The notes under the pieces were generated by a model that made no database searches, had not been told where the DNA came from, and was given only the letters and a program-made list of their open reading frames with translations. Positions 53,076 through 61,457 of a DNA stretch of 64,000 nt are shown piece by piece. The stretch lies in NCBI GenBank assembly GCA_902799685.1, contig CADCBO010000018.1, forward strand, positions 1 to 64,000, in the 5' to 3' direction. The DNA is from an uncultured Bacteroidales bacterium. GTDB lineage: Bacteria > Bacteroidota > Bacteroidia > Bacteroidales > Bacteroidaceae. Each line of letters starts with the position of its first letter. Position 1 is the stretch's first letter. Both the position numbers and the translations under genes were made by a program.

Positions 53076-54856
53076 TAGTAGAGGCTTCCTTCTTCGGATA
53101 TCAGGATGATAGTTAGGGTTCCGCTGCAGAGGAGGGAATCACAGTGAGTGTGGCAGTATCTGATTATGGTCTTTATGAAAGTGCCTATCTGTTCCGAAGG
53201 AATCAACGTCCAGAGTTCTCGGGCAAGAGTGATACTGTATATACTATCACAAATTGTTTTGGGGCAGCCGGATTCACGGGCCATTTGTTTTATGAATTCC
53301 TTGTCCATAACGCCTTCGCGGCTGTGAGTATCGAGCATTCCGGCTGCCAGTTTCACGGCCTTTCCTATCATCAGGCCCATAGTGACCTCACGGAATCCAA
53401 GTTCCTGGGCAATCTTTATGGTATCACCTATGTAGTTGCCGTAGTGCACGAATGCCTGCGGAGGCAAATCAGGATACAATGATTTGACAAACCTTTCGCT
53501 GCGGGCACCGGAGTTTACTACAAGTCGTGGTGAGCCCACGGCCTTTGCCACCTCTACCTCACGGCGTATAGCCTCAACGAATGCCTCGTCCGAGAATGGA
53601 CGCACTATCCCTGATGTTCCAATTATGGAGATGCCATTCTCTATTCCCAGTTTGGGATTAAAGGTTTTCAGAGCTATTTCCTTGCCCCCGGGAACAGAAA
53701 CAGTTACATCCAGTCCACCGTCATAGAGTGCCGCAAGTTCCTGTTCAATCATCTTGCGGGGTACGGGATTGACAGCCGGCTCGCCGATAGGTATTCCCAG
53801 TCCGGGTAGAGTTACTCGCCCCACCCCTTCGCCTTGCAGGAAATGTATTCCAGGCTCATGGCTCAGCTCAACTTTTACGCTTACCGTACAACCGTTTGTT
53901 ACGTCAGGGTCATCGCCTGCATCCTTTACTACCGATGCCTGAGCCCAATCCTTCCCAACCATACAATCCTCAATAGGAAGCGTAAACACCTCGCCATCAG
54001 GGATACTGAACTTTACGGAATCCTGCTCCTCGCCGGTTAGCAAGGCTGTCAGAGCAGCTTTTGCTGCCGCTGTGGCACAGGCCCCGGTAGTAAAACCGGT
54101 ACGCAGTTCATAGAATCCTGGAACAAGCCGTTCAATCTCCTTACGCAGCCCGTGTTCTCCGGTAACAGTTATAAAACCGTCGGGAAATTGCGGGCGGCAT
54201 ACCGCATACAGCGGAATGCCAAGTTCACGGGCAGCAGTAGCCTTGTCCATAAAGCCTCCGCTCAGACCGCTCTCTTTGGTTATTATGGCTTGAGGCTTAA
54301 CTTCACGCATAAGTTCCAGGTCAGAACCGTTTCCGTAAAAAACCAAATTATCCGGATTGAAACCGGCCTTGCGGGCCAGCTCCACAGACTCTTCGCGATC
54401 CAGCACACGGAATGTGCACTTATGTTTCTCCCAATACGGTTTAAGTGCAGAAATGGTCTGAACACCTGTCAGCGCCAGAAGGCTCTCCACCCCAGCCTTA
54501 TCCAAACGGGATAATGCATCATCATAATCCTTGCACCAAATTATGTCATCAGTATGATTGGGGTAAGTGCGCTCATATCGGACCACGTAAATGGCAAGTG
54601 TTTGGCTTACCTCACTGACAGTCTTGTGAAGACGTGCGGCAAAGGGATGTGCAGCATCTACTATCAACTTGATTTCATGTTCGCGGCAGAATGCGGTCAT
54701 TGCATCTGTATCCATTGCACCGGTCACGTGAACTCCGTTATGGCTCTCAACCTGCTGCAAATCACCCCTGGTAGAATACCAGAAGCGGCGACCGGCTTCA
54801 TCGGCCACCTTTACGGCCATACGGCCCTCGGTAGTTCCTCCCAGAATCAGTATCAT
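53075..54856 (-). CDS. cbiJD: Fused CbiJ-CbiD (precorrin-6A reductase + C1 methyltransferase)
   Basis: A 593-aa bifunctional corrin-ring enzyme. Residues ~1-245 are CbiJ/CobK (MILILGGTTEGRMAVKVADE, VDAAHPFAARLHKTV), the reductase of cobalt-precorrin-6A; ~250-593 are CbiD (ELRTGFTTGACATAAAKAAL, LPGLGIPIGEPAVNPVPRKMI, GTSGIVRPFSDEAF), the SAM-dependent C1 methyltransferase. It overlaps CbiG-CbiF by four bases and is last in the four-gene minus operon. Confidence 0.92.
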   Translation of the reverse strand: MILILGGTTEGRMAVKVADEAGRRFWYSTRGDLQQVESHNGVHVTGAMDTDAMTAFCREHEIKLIVDAAHPFAARLHKTVSEVSQTLAIYVVRYERTYPNHTDDIIWCKDYDDALSRLDKAGVESLLALTGVQTISALKPYWEKHKCTFRVLDREESVELARKAGFNPDNLVFYGNGSDLELMREVKPQAIITKESGLSGGFMDKATAARELGIPLYAVCRPQFPDGFITVTGEHGLRKEIERLVPGFYELRTGFTTGACATAAAKAALTALLTGEEQDSVKFSIPDGEVFTLPIEDCMVGKDWAQASVVKDAGDDPDVTNGCTVSVKVELSHEPGIHFLQGEGVGRVTLPGLGIPIGEPAVNPVPRKMIEQELAALYDGGLDVTVSVPGGKEIALKTFNPKLGIENGISIIGTSGIVRPFSDEAFVEAIRREVEVAKAVGSPRLVVNSGARSERFVKSLYPDLPPQAFVHYGNYIGDTIKIAQELGFREVTMGLMIGKAVKLAAGMLDTHSREGVMDKEFIKQMARESGCPKTICDSIYSITLARELWTLIPSEQIGTFIKTIIRYCHTHCDSLLCSGTLTIILISEEGSLY

Positions 54857-56664
54857 TTACGGAACATGTGTTTGAACTCGTGGGCATAAAGGCGGGACAG
54901 CCCTTGACGGTTATCTATGGCATCGCCCACAACGAGCAGGGTTGTGAGAGTGAGGTTATGTTCACGTACAATCTTGGCCAAATCCTTAAGTTGACCGCGA
55001 TAGATGCGCTCCTCTTTCCAGGTCAGTTTGTAGCAGGCCGCAACAGGGGTCTCCGGCGGATAGGCTTGCAACAGTTCCTCTTGCACCTGCTCAACTATTG
55101 CGGCACTCAGGTAGATGCACATGGTGCTCTGTGACTGCGCAAGTTTGTGCAACTGCTCCTTCTCGGGCATAGGAGTACGCCCACCACCACGAGTAAGGAT
55201 TATGCTCTGGACTTTTTCCGGAATGGTAAACTGTGAACGCAATGCTGCGGCAGCTGCCTGGAACGATGATATGCCCGGGGTAATATGATAACGCATTCCG
55301 TATTTGTCAAAGAACGCCATCTGCTCCTGTATTGCTCCGTAGATGCAGGGGTCACCAGTATGCAGACGCACCACAAAAAGACCCTTGTCATAGAACTCTT
55401 TCATCAGGGCAAACTGCTCCTCAAGGTCCATATCGGCCGAACTCCTTACCGTTGCGCCCGGCTTGGCATAATATGTCAGTTCCTTGGGTACAAGGCTTCC
55501 GGCATAGAGTATAAGGTCGGCACGCTCCAGCATACGCTTGCCTCGCACTGAGACAAGTTCCGGATCTCCTGGACCGGCACCTACAATCTCTATGAATCCG
55601 CCACGTAAGGTACTGCCATCTTGCGCCACAGCGAAAGTGAAATCATTGCCCTCAGAAAGTTGTCCTTTCTGCTTTTCAACAAGCAGGATTCCGTCACCGC
55701 TTGAACGCAGTGCCGCCCCTTCGGCAACGCCATAGACTCCTGTAACCTCAAATGCCTTTTCTGACGGATTGGGTACCTCTATCCATTCAAGGTCTGATGC
55801 CGACCAAATGTTTGTTCCGGCCCAGGGCCAACGGCTCTGCAATGCGCCCAAAAGCGGTTCATCCTTTTTAAGTTCAATGGTCCCTATGCTGGCTATTGAC
55901 AGCGGCGAAAGAGTGTTTTGCTTAAGGCAGTTTTCAATATGCTCTGCAATGCCATCAGGCTTGCACTGTTTACGGCAACCAACACCTATATGCAGGACCT
56001 GCGGATAGTAGCTCAAAACAGGTACAGGGGCATCAAACTCATGCGGTCCAACGGTAATGAGAAGTTCAAACTGAGCAAAATCAATATCGTTGTAATGGCA
56101 GAATACCTTTACGTGCTCTGGCAGACTACTCTCCAGATAGTCAGTGCCGCTATCACGGATTTCAAGCAACAGAGCTGTAGGGCGTTTTTCTACAAACAGC
56201 GCGATTGCCTTGTTCATCTGTGCGCGGCTCAAATCCGTTTTCCAGCCAAACCTGGCTGCAATGGTATCAAGAGCCCACAGTCCGGTGTTGTCACTTTGCG
56301 TCGTAACCACAGCCTCACCGCCCGTCAGTTCAGCAATCCTGCGGGCCAGATCATTTGCACCGCCAATATGCCCTGACAAGACCGGAATCACAAACTTTCC
56401 TGTGCTGTCCACACAAACTACAGCTGGGTCCTTATACTTGTCCTTTACACAAGGAGCAATGCTACGTACGCATATGCCCATAGCGCCTATGAATACAATC
56501 TGCTCCAGACTGCTCCAGTTTTCTTTTATGAACTGTGCGTATGATTTGATTACAGTACATCCCTCCAGTTCCTTCTGGCAGTATATGACAGAATCCTGCA
56601 ACAAGACTTCAATCTTTTGCGCCAACCGTAACGAACTCTCTGAAACCAGTATTATCGCTTTCAT
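54853..56664 (-). CDS. cbiGF: Fused CbiG-CbiF (cobalt-precorrin-5A hydrolase + C11 methyltransferase)
   Basis: A 603-aa fusion. The N-terminal ~350 residues are CbiG (FIGAMGICVRSIAPCVKDKYKDPAVVCVD, LSGHIGGANDLARRIAE, GVGCRKQCKPD), which opens the lactone and releases acetaldehyde; the C-terminal ~250 are CbiF (FIEIVGAGPGDPELVSVRGKRML, VRLHTGDPCIYGAIQEQ), the C11 methyltransferase. Four-base overlaps join it to its neighbours on both sides. Confidence 0.93.
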   Translation of the reverse strand: MKAIILVSESSLRLAQKIEVLLQDSVIYCQKELEGCTVIKSYAQFIKENWSSLEQIVFIGAMGICVRSIAPCVKDKYKDPAVVCVDSTGKFVIPVLSGHIGGANDLARRIAELTGGEAVVTTQSDNTGLWALDTIAARFGWKTDLSRAQMNKAIALFVEKRPTALLLEIRDSGTDYLESSLPEHVKVFCHYNDIDFAQFELLITVGPHEFDAPVPVLSYYPQVLHIGVGCRKQCKPDGIAEHIENCLKQNTLSPLSIASIGTIELKKDEPLLGALQSRWPWAGTNIWSASDLEWIEVPNPSEKAFEVTGVYGVAEGAALRSSGDGILLVEKQKGQLSEGNDFTFAVAQDGSTLRGGFIEIVGAGPGDPELVSVRGKRMLERADLILYAGSLVPKELTYYAKPGATVRSSADMDLEEQFALMKEFYDKGLFVVRLHTGDPCIYGAIQEQMAFFDKYGMRYHITPGISSFQAAAAALRSQFTIPEKVQSIILTRGGGRTPMPEKEQLHKLAQSQSTMCIYLSAAIVEQVQEELLQAYPPETPVAACYKLTWKEERIYRGQLKDLAKIVREHNLTLTTLLVVGDAIDNRQGLSRLYAHEFKHMFRK

Positions 56665-57848
56665 TCCGCTTTCATTATTAAAATCGGGTTATGCTCATCG
56701 ACCGCTATGCGGGTGCAGCCTGTAATGTGTTTTCCTATATGTTCAATTCCCTGACGGAACATCTCCGCACTCTCATCAGATACCGAATTGAATACTATCA
56801 CACCACCAGGCAAAAGCACATTGTTTATCTGTTCCAGCATATCGGCCATATGTCCGCCGTGTCCGCCTATAAAGACCGCATCTGGTGCAGGATATACCGT
56901 AAGGTCCAGCTCAGTGAAATCAGCTATGACACCGTTTATGCCGGGAGCGCCAAAGCGGCGGCTGTTTGTAAGCATAAGATTCTCACCCTCGGGCCGTTTC
57001 TCAAATGCCGTAACAACCAGATGCGGGAACTGCAAACGGGCTTCGATTGATACCGATCCCGTGCAGAAACCTATATCCCAGAATGAACGGCGGCGCCCAA
57101 GTTCAAGTGCGGCAAGCGTGGCCAATCTCACAGGCATTTTGGTTATCATGTTTACCCGGCCGTCAAGAAGTTCAAAACGCTCCTCGGGAATTCCCATCAA
57201 CCGGCCGCGCGGTTCATTCATCTGCAATATCATACAGTTGGGCGAACAGGCCTCATAGAACATTGTCTGGGCGACGGTCATCGTGGTTACCTTCTCCCTT
57301 TCGGGATTGCCCATGCATTCACCTACTGTGATGGTATAGTTGTCATAACCATACTCCTGCATCATGGATGCAATTGCGCGTGGCGTGCGCGTATGGTCGG
57401 TCAGCACTCCTATGAGTTTCTCCCTGTTTATCAGCGCATCCTGGAAATCTTTCCATGCCCGACCCGTGAGAGATACCGCATGCATATCCTGATAGGGCAG
57501 CAGCATCCTGTGGGCCAGCATCTGCAGGGAGTTGAAAGTTGGAAAGACCTTAATCACAGCATCCGGAAGTTCACGCTGAACTGTTGCCGCAAAGCCGTAG
57601 AACAATGGATCACCGGATGCAAACACCACAATCTCCTTATGTCCTTTGTACTGTCTGAATACATCTGCCAAAGGAACGGTTATCTCAATCCACTTAGCCC
57701 CCTGCGGCAGCCGCTCACGCATAAGCTCATAATGCCGCTTTCCCCCCGAGAAAACCTTTCCCTGGGCAATAGCCTCCAGCGCATCACTCTGCAACTCCTG
57801 CTGCGGATTATCACTGATTCCGATTATTTCGAATACCTGTCTAGACAT
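56661..57848 (-). CDS. cbiET: Fused CbiE-CbiT (precorrin-7 C5/C15 methyltransferase-decarboxylase)
   Basis: A 395-aa CobL-type fusion starting MSRQVFEIIGISDN. CbiE (~1-200, FASGDPLFYGFAATV) adds the C5 methyl; CbiT (~215-395, RRRSFWDIGFCTGSVSIEARLQFP) adds the C15 methyl and decarboxylates. The start overlaps the CbiH-CbiC stop by eight bases. CbiT's SAM loop reads DIGFCTGS, a Gly-rich variant. Confidence 0.92.
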   Translation of the reverse strand: MSRQVFEIIGISDNPQQELQSDALEAIAQGKVFSGGKRHYELMRERLPQGAKWIEITVPLADVFRQYKGHKEIVVFASGDPLFYGFAATVQRELPDAVIKVFPTFNSLQMLAHRMLLPYQDMHAVSLTGRAWKDFQDALINREKLIGVLTDHTRTPRAIASMMQEYGYDNYTITVGECMGNPEREKVTTMTVAQTMFYEACSPNCMILQMNEPRGRLMGIPEERFELLDGRVNMITKMPVRLATLAALELGRRRSFWDIGFCTGSVSIEARLQFPHLVVTAFEKRPEGENLMLTNSRRFGAPGINGVIADFTELDLTVYPAPDAVFIGGHGGHMADMLEQINNVLLPGGVIVFNSVSDESAEMFRQGIEHIGKHITGCTRIAVDEHNPILIMKAE

Positions 57849-59238
57849 CTCTTCCCGGTTTGAGCCCAGCCGCATCATCAAAAGTCAGTATGGCATTGGT
57901 CAGGGTAGCGGCCAGGTTGCTGCCTCCCTTGCGGCCTTCTATGATAATCTTTGGTATATCGGTGAACGGCTTTACCATATGCTTGCTCTCACGCACATGG
58001 ACAAACCCTACCGGAGCGGCTATCACGCCGGCAGGATGCGCCTTGCCCTTGCGTATGAGCTCACATAATTCCATAAGCGCGGTAGGCGCATTGCCGAATA
58101 CGAACAGGGCATCCGGATGTTCTTCTACTGCCAGACGTATCCCGGCCTGCGTACGGGTTATTTCCTTATCCTTAGCTATCTGGGCGGTTCTTTCATCGGT
58201 CAGGTAACACTTGACAGTTATACCCAAACGCTCCAGCGCACCTTTGCGTATTCCCGATGCCGCCATCGTGACATCGGTCACAATTGTCCTTATGGCACCG
58301 TCACGGAACTTTCCGTACAATGTCTCCACCGCACCGGGATCAGTATAAAGGATATCCTCCATCTCAAAATCGGCGGTAGTATGGATTGCGTGCAGCAAAG
58401 CCCACTTATGACCTAGTGACCAGTCTTGCCTCTTGAGCATTCCGTCAATTGTGCGGAAACTCTTAATCATTATCTCCTGTCCTACTCCCACAGCATCACT
58501 TTGTTCCTGGCGGTAATACCCGCGGGGAGTAATCATCCTGCCATTCCAGTTATAAGACTGACTGTTGCCGATAAGCACGACCGTAAACATATCAACCAAC
58601 TCCGGATCAAAATCCTTGAGAACAGTTACGGTCACCTTTTCCTCATCACGTCCGGCCTGACGTACAAAACCCACTGGCGTATCGGCGGAACGTTCCTTCA
58701 GGAACAGCTCCTTAAGCCTGTACAGTTGCCAGTATCGCTCATTGCTCTTGGGATTGTATATGGCTGTGACAAAGTCTGCCTGCGCTGCGGCAATGATACG
58801 CTTTTCTATCAACTCCCACGGAGTCATAAGGTCTGACAGCGAAATCACGCAGAAATCATGACCTATCGGCGCACCCAGCAGTGAAGCGGCTTTCTGAAAT
58901 GCACTGATTCCGGGCAGAACTTCAACATCAATATCACTATTCCTCTCCCTTTTCATCTCCCAGATAAGCGGTGCCATACCGTATATACCGCTGTCGCCGG
59001 AACTGATGACGCATACCTTTTTACCCTGCTCTGCAAGTTCAAACGCCTGCCTGGCACGGTCACGTTCACGTTTCATGCCGGTGTCTATGCACTGGGTATC
59101 GTTAGAGATGAACCTCTCCACAAACTTGAAATAGTACTTGTAGCCTACCACAACATCACATTTGCGCAACGCATCGGCCACCGCCGGAGTGACATCAGCA
59201 TCACATCCGGGCCCTATACCAACAACTGTTATTTTCAT
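57841..59238 (-). CDS. cbiHC: Fused CbiH-CbiC (C17 methyltransferase + precorrin-8X methylmutase)
   Basis: A 465-aa fusion heading the operon. CbiH (~1-245) opens MKITVVGIGPGCDADVTPAV and has the SSGDSGIYGMAPL signature and GNSQSYNWNGRMITPRGY; it contracts the ring and methylates C17. CbiC (~255-465) follows (SFRTIDGML, HAIHTTADFEMEDIL, TDVTMAASGI, conserved catalytic His in HTTADF), moving the C11 methyl to C12. ATG 59238 is used; the longer frame to 59301 has no CbiH similarity and spans the promoter. Confidence 0.93.
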   Translation of the reverse strand: MKITVVGIGPGCDADVTPAVADALRKCDVVVGYKYYFKFVERFISNDTQCIDTGMKRERDRARQAFELAEQGKKVCVISSGDSGIYGMAPLIWEMKRERNSDIDVEVLPGISAFQKAASLLGAPIGHDFCVISLSDLMTPWELIEKRIIAAAQADFVTAIYNPKSNERYWQLYRLKELFLKERSADTPVGFVRQAGRDEEKVTVTVLKDFDPELVDMFTVVLIGNSQSYNWNGRMITPRGYYRQEQSDAVGVGQEIMIKSFRTIDGMLKRQDWSLGHKWALLHAIHTTADFEMEDILYTDPGAVETLYGKFRDGAIRTIVTDVTMAASGIRKGALERLGITVKCYLTDERTAQIAKDKEITRTQAGIRLAVEEHPDALFVFGNAPTALMELCELIRKGKAHPAGVIAAPVGFVHVRESKHMVKPFTDIPKIIIEGRKGGSNLAATLTNAILTFDDAAGLKPGRDV

Positions 59239-59242
59239 AGAA

Positions 59243-59250
59243 CAAATGTA
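59243..59250 (-). promoter_or_regulatory. -7 promoter element of the cbi operon
   Basis: On the minus strand TACATTTG, an exact TAnnTTTG match, ends four bases before the cbiHC ATG at 59238. The transcript would be nearly leaderless, leaving no room for a riboswitch, unlike the divergent transcript. Confidence 0.6.
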
Positions 59251-59327
59251 CTCATTATTTGCCACCCATGACGGTTCTTTACCAAAAAAATAAACCTTCA
59301 TTATATATAATGAGCTATTCTTTTATG

Positions 59328-59335
59328 TAACTTTG
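59328..59335 (+). promoter_or_regulatory. -7 promoter element before cobalamin riboswitch 2
   Basis: TAACTTTG, an exact TAnnTTTG match just before the aptamer. Together with the cbiHC promoter it forms a divergent promoter region of about 80 bases. Confidence 0.6.
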
Positions 59336-59339
59336 CAGC

Positions 59340-59530
59340 CGGAATTGGGTATCTGTTAATTCAGATTTAATAGGGAACACGGGTGAGACTCCCGGACAGT
59401 CCCGCTGCTGTAATTCTCAGATATCGGTTCAGGATGAGCAACCGCACCCATGGATGCAACATACGCCACTGACTGCAAAGTCGGGAAGGTTCCTGAAACC
59501 GTGAGATAAGTCAGAATACCTGCCCAATAT
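59340..59530 (+). ncRNA. Cobalamin riboswitch 2
   Basis: Aptamer landmarks: AATAGGGAACACGGGTGAGACTCCCGG, then ACAGTCCCGCTGCTGTAA, CGCCACTG, GGGAAGG and the closing AAGTCAGAATACCTGCCC. It is read on the plus strand toward the M49-like lipoprotein, DASS transporter and porin genes, about 330 bases upstream of the first of them. It does not precede the cbi operon, which runs the other way. Confidence 0.93.
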
Positions 59531-59858
59531 TCTAAGTTTTACTTCTGCCCCGTGGATAGGGCTGGTACGACAAATGTCAGAAAAGATAGAAGACAGTACT
59601 GAGATGAGCGGAATCTTACTCCATTGGGCCGTATGCAAAAAAATGCGTACGGTTAGAGTATCGTATCCCCACTCTTTATCCCGGCAAGAAGGAAGCTTTG
59701 AGAATGAGTTATTGTTTAGCAATAATACTTGTTTGATAGCAGCCCTCCGGGCTGGAATGCAGCGGACTTCTTATACAAGAGACCCGCAGATTGAGTGGGG
59801 AGGCCGTGAGGTTTCCCCATCTTATCGTCTATGTCGATTAAAATATATAGAGTAAGTA
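59531..59858 (+). other. Structured 328-base leader between riboswitch 2 and the M49-like gene
   Basis: No recognised gene. Three hairpins lie in a row: 59629-59652 (nine pairs around an A-rich loop, one G-U), 59709-59725 (TTATTG/CAATAA) and 59740-59754 (CAGCCC/GGGCTG). An open frame from 59574 to 59855 (93 codons) ends three bases before the next ATG, but its product is rich in Ser/Arg with no family resemblance, so I do not call it a gene. The region may be an extended expression platform or a remnant of lost coding sequence. Confidence 0.5.
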
Positions 59859-61457
59859 ATGTTGAAAAAGACAACCGTTATTGCAGCCATCACTTTGGCA
59901 TTTGCTGTTTCATGCAATGAATCGCCCAAGTCTCCGTTTTCACGCAACGTTGCCGATTATGCATTGGTAGAGCTTGAAACGCCTGACCTGAGCGGCATTA
60001 CGGACAACGGCAAAGAGGTTCTTAATCTGTACCGCTTTATTGCCGATGAAGTGGATGCGATATATTGGGAACAGTATTTCGGCGATAAGGAGGCCCTTAT
60101 GGATAAGATTACAGATCCGTATCAGGAGACCTTTGCCCAGATTAACTACGGCCCTTGGGACCGCAGTACCGGCAAATCATTCGTGAAGGGTTATCTTGAC
60201 CTTGCTCCCGGAGCACACTTCTATCCTTTTGACATGACTGCCCAGGAGTTTGCCGCTTATGACAACCCTGACAAGAACAGCCCCTACACCCTTATACGCC
60301 GTGCACAGGACGGCTCGCTTGAGACCGTATGGTATCACGATGCCTACAAGGAGCATATAGACAAAATTGTAAACTATCTGAATGCCGCTGCCGACATTAC
60401 CATTAAACCAAGTGTAAAGAAATACCTTCTTGCCAAAGCCGATGCACTGCGCACCGACAACTATTACGAAAGTGCCCTTGCATGGCTTGATATGGATGAC
60501 AGCAAGATGGACCTTGTTGTAGGACCGAACGAGGCAGCCGATGACCAGATGCTTGGTCTGAAACGCTCATATGAGGCATTCGTACTGCTCAAGAACGAAT
60601 CACGCACTGAAGAACTCATGAAGTACGTGTCACGTATAGGCGAATTCCAGCAGGATCTGCCAGGCGATCCGGCCTACAAGACATTCCAGCCGGGTACAGG
60701 TTCAAACATATTCTCCTGCAACGCCCTCTATTACGCAGGTAAGGCCAATGCCGGTGTCAAGGTAATAGCTTTGAATCTTCCGTTCGATGCCGATGTACAG
60801 CGTGACCGCGGCACACGTACCATCCTGTTGGAAAACGTAATCAGAGCCAAATACAACCATATAATCAATCCCACAGGAACGGTGCTTCTGGAATCAGATG
60901 ACGCGGTTCACCTGTCGGGTGACGCGTTCTTCTGGAACATCGTATTCCGTGAAGTAGCCCATGGACTGGGAGTAAAGGAGACTATCGGCCAAAATGAAAG
61001 TGTAGAGGATGCTCTGGGAAGTGCAGCCCTCACATTTGAGGAAATCAAGGCCAATGCAGCCGGAGTACTGCTTGTCTGCAAGCTCCAGAACCACTATGAT
61101 ATCCGCAATATTTTCACAAAAGAGGATGCACTGACCACATTCTTTGTTTCGCTGGTACGGTCAGAGCGCTTTGGCGAGGGCTCGGTACTGGGACGTGCCA
61201 ACATCATCATTTACAATTATCTGCAAGAGGCCGGGGCATTCAAACGTAAGGAGTCAGGAAAATACTCTTTGGACCTTGAAAAGATGGAATCAGCCCTTTC
61301 GGACCTGACAGCACTCGTGCTAAAGACACAAGCTACAGGCGACAAGGCCTTTGCCTCTTACTTTGAAAAAAGTTACTCAAAACGCAGCGAGAACTATGCT
61401 GCAGACATAAGGAATCTGGGATTGGAAAATATCCCTACCGACATCCGATTTAAATGA
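59859..61457 (+). CDS. M49-like (dipeptidyl-peptidase III family) lipoprotein, active site degenerate
   Basis: A 532-aa lipoprotein (signal ..AFAVSC, Cys19). The body matches M49-like peptidases of Bacteroidetes (INYGPWDRSTGKSFVKG, YPFDMTAQEFAAYDNPDK, LDMDDSKMDLVVGPNE). The zinc motif, normally HEVAHGLG, reads REVAHGLG (Arg364, Glu365, His368), losing one zinc ligand; the second motif EEGKAD reads EEIKAN (394-399). It is probably not a standard metallopeptidase and may be a binding protein. It overlaps the transporter gene by four bases and is B12-riboswitch linked. Confidence 0.83.
   Translation: MLKKTTVIAAITLAFAVSCNESPKSPFSRNVADYALVELETPDLSGITDNGKEVLNLYRFIADEVDAIYWEQYFGDKEALMDKITDPYQETFAQINYGPWDRSTGKSFVKGYLDLAPGAHFYPFDMTAQEFAAYDNPDKNSPYTLIRRAQDGSLETVWYHDAYKEHIDKIVNYLNAAADITIKPSVKKYLLAKADALRTDNYYESALAWLDMDDSKMDLVVGPNEAADDQMLGLKRSYEAFVLLKNESRTEELMKYVSRIGEFQQDLPGDPAYKTFQPGTGSNIFSCNALYYAGKANAGVKVIALNLPFDADVQRDRGTRTILLENVIRAKYNHIINPTGTVLLESDDAVHLSGDAFFWNIVFREVAHGLGVKETIGQNESVEDALGSAALTFEEIKANAAGVLLVCKLQNHYDIRNIFTKEDALTTFFVSLVRSERFGEGSVLGRANIIIYNYLQEAGAFKRKESGKYSLDLEKMESALSDLTALVLKTQATGDKAFASYFEKSYSKRSENYAADIRNLGLENIPTDIRFK

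Noticed and set aside
59574..59855. 93-codon open frame after riboswitch 2
   Set aside because: Stop lies neatly before the next ATG, but the composition is poor, no family is recognisable and it spans stable hairpins; kept as part of the leader instead.
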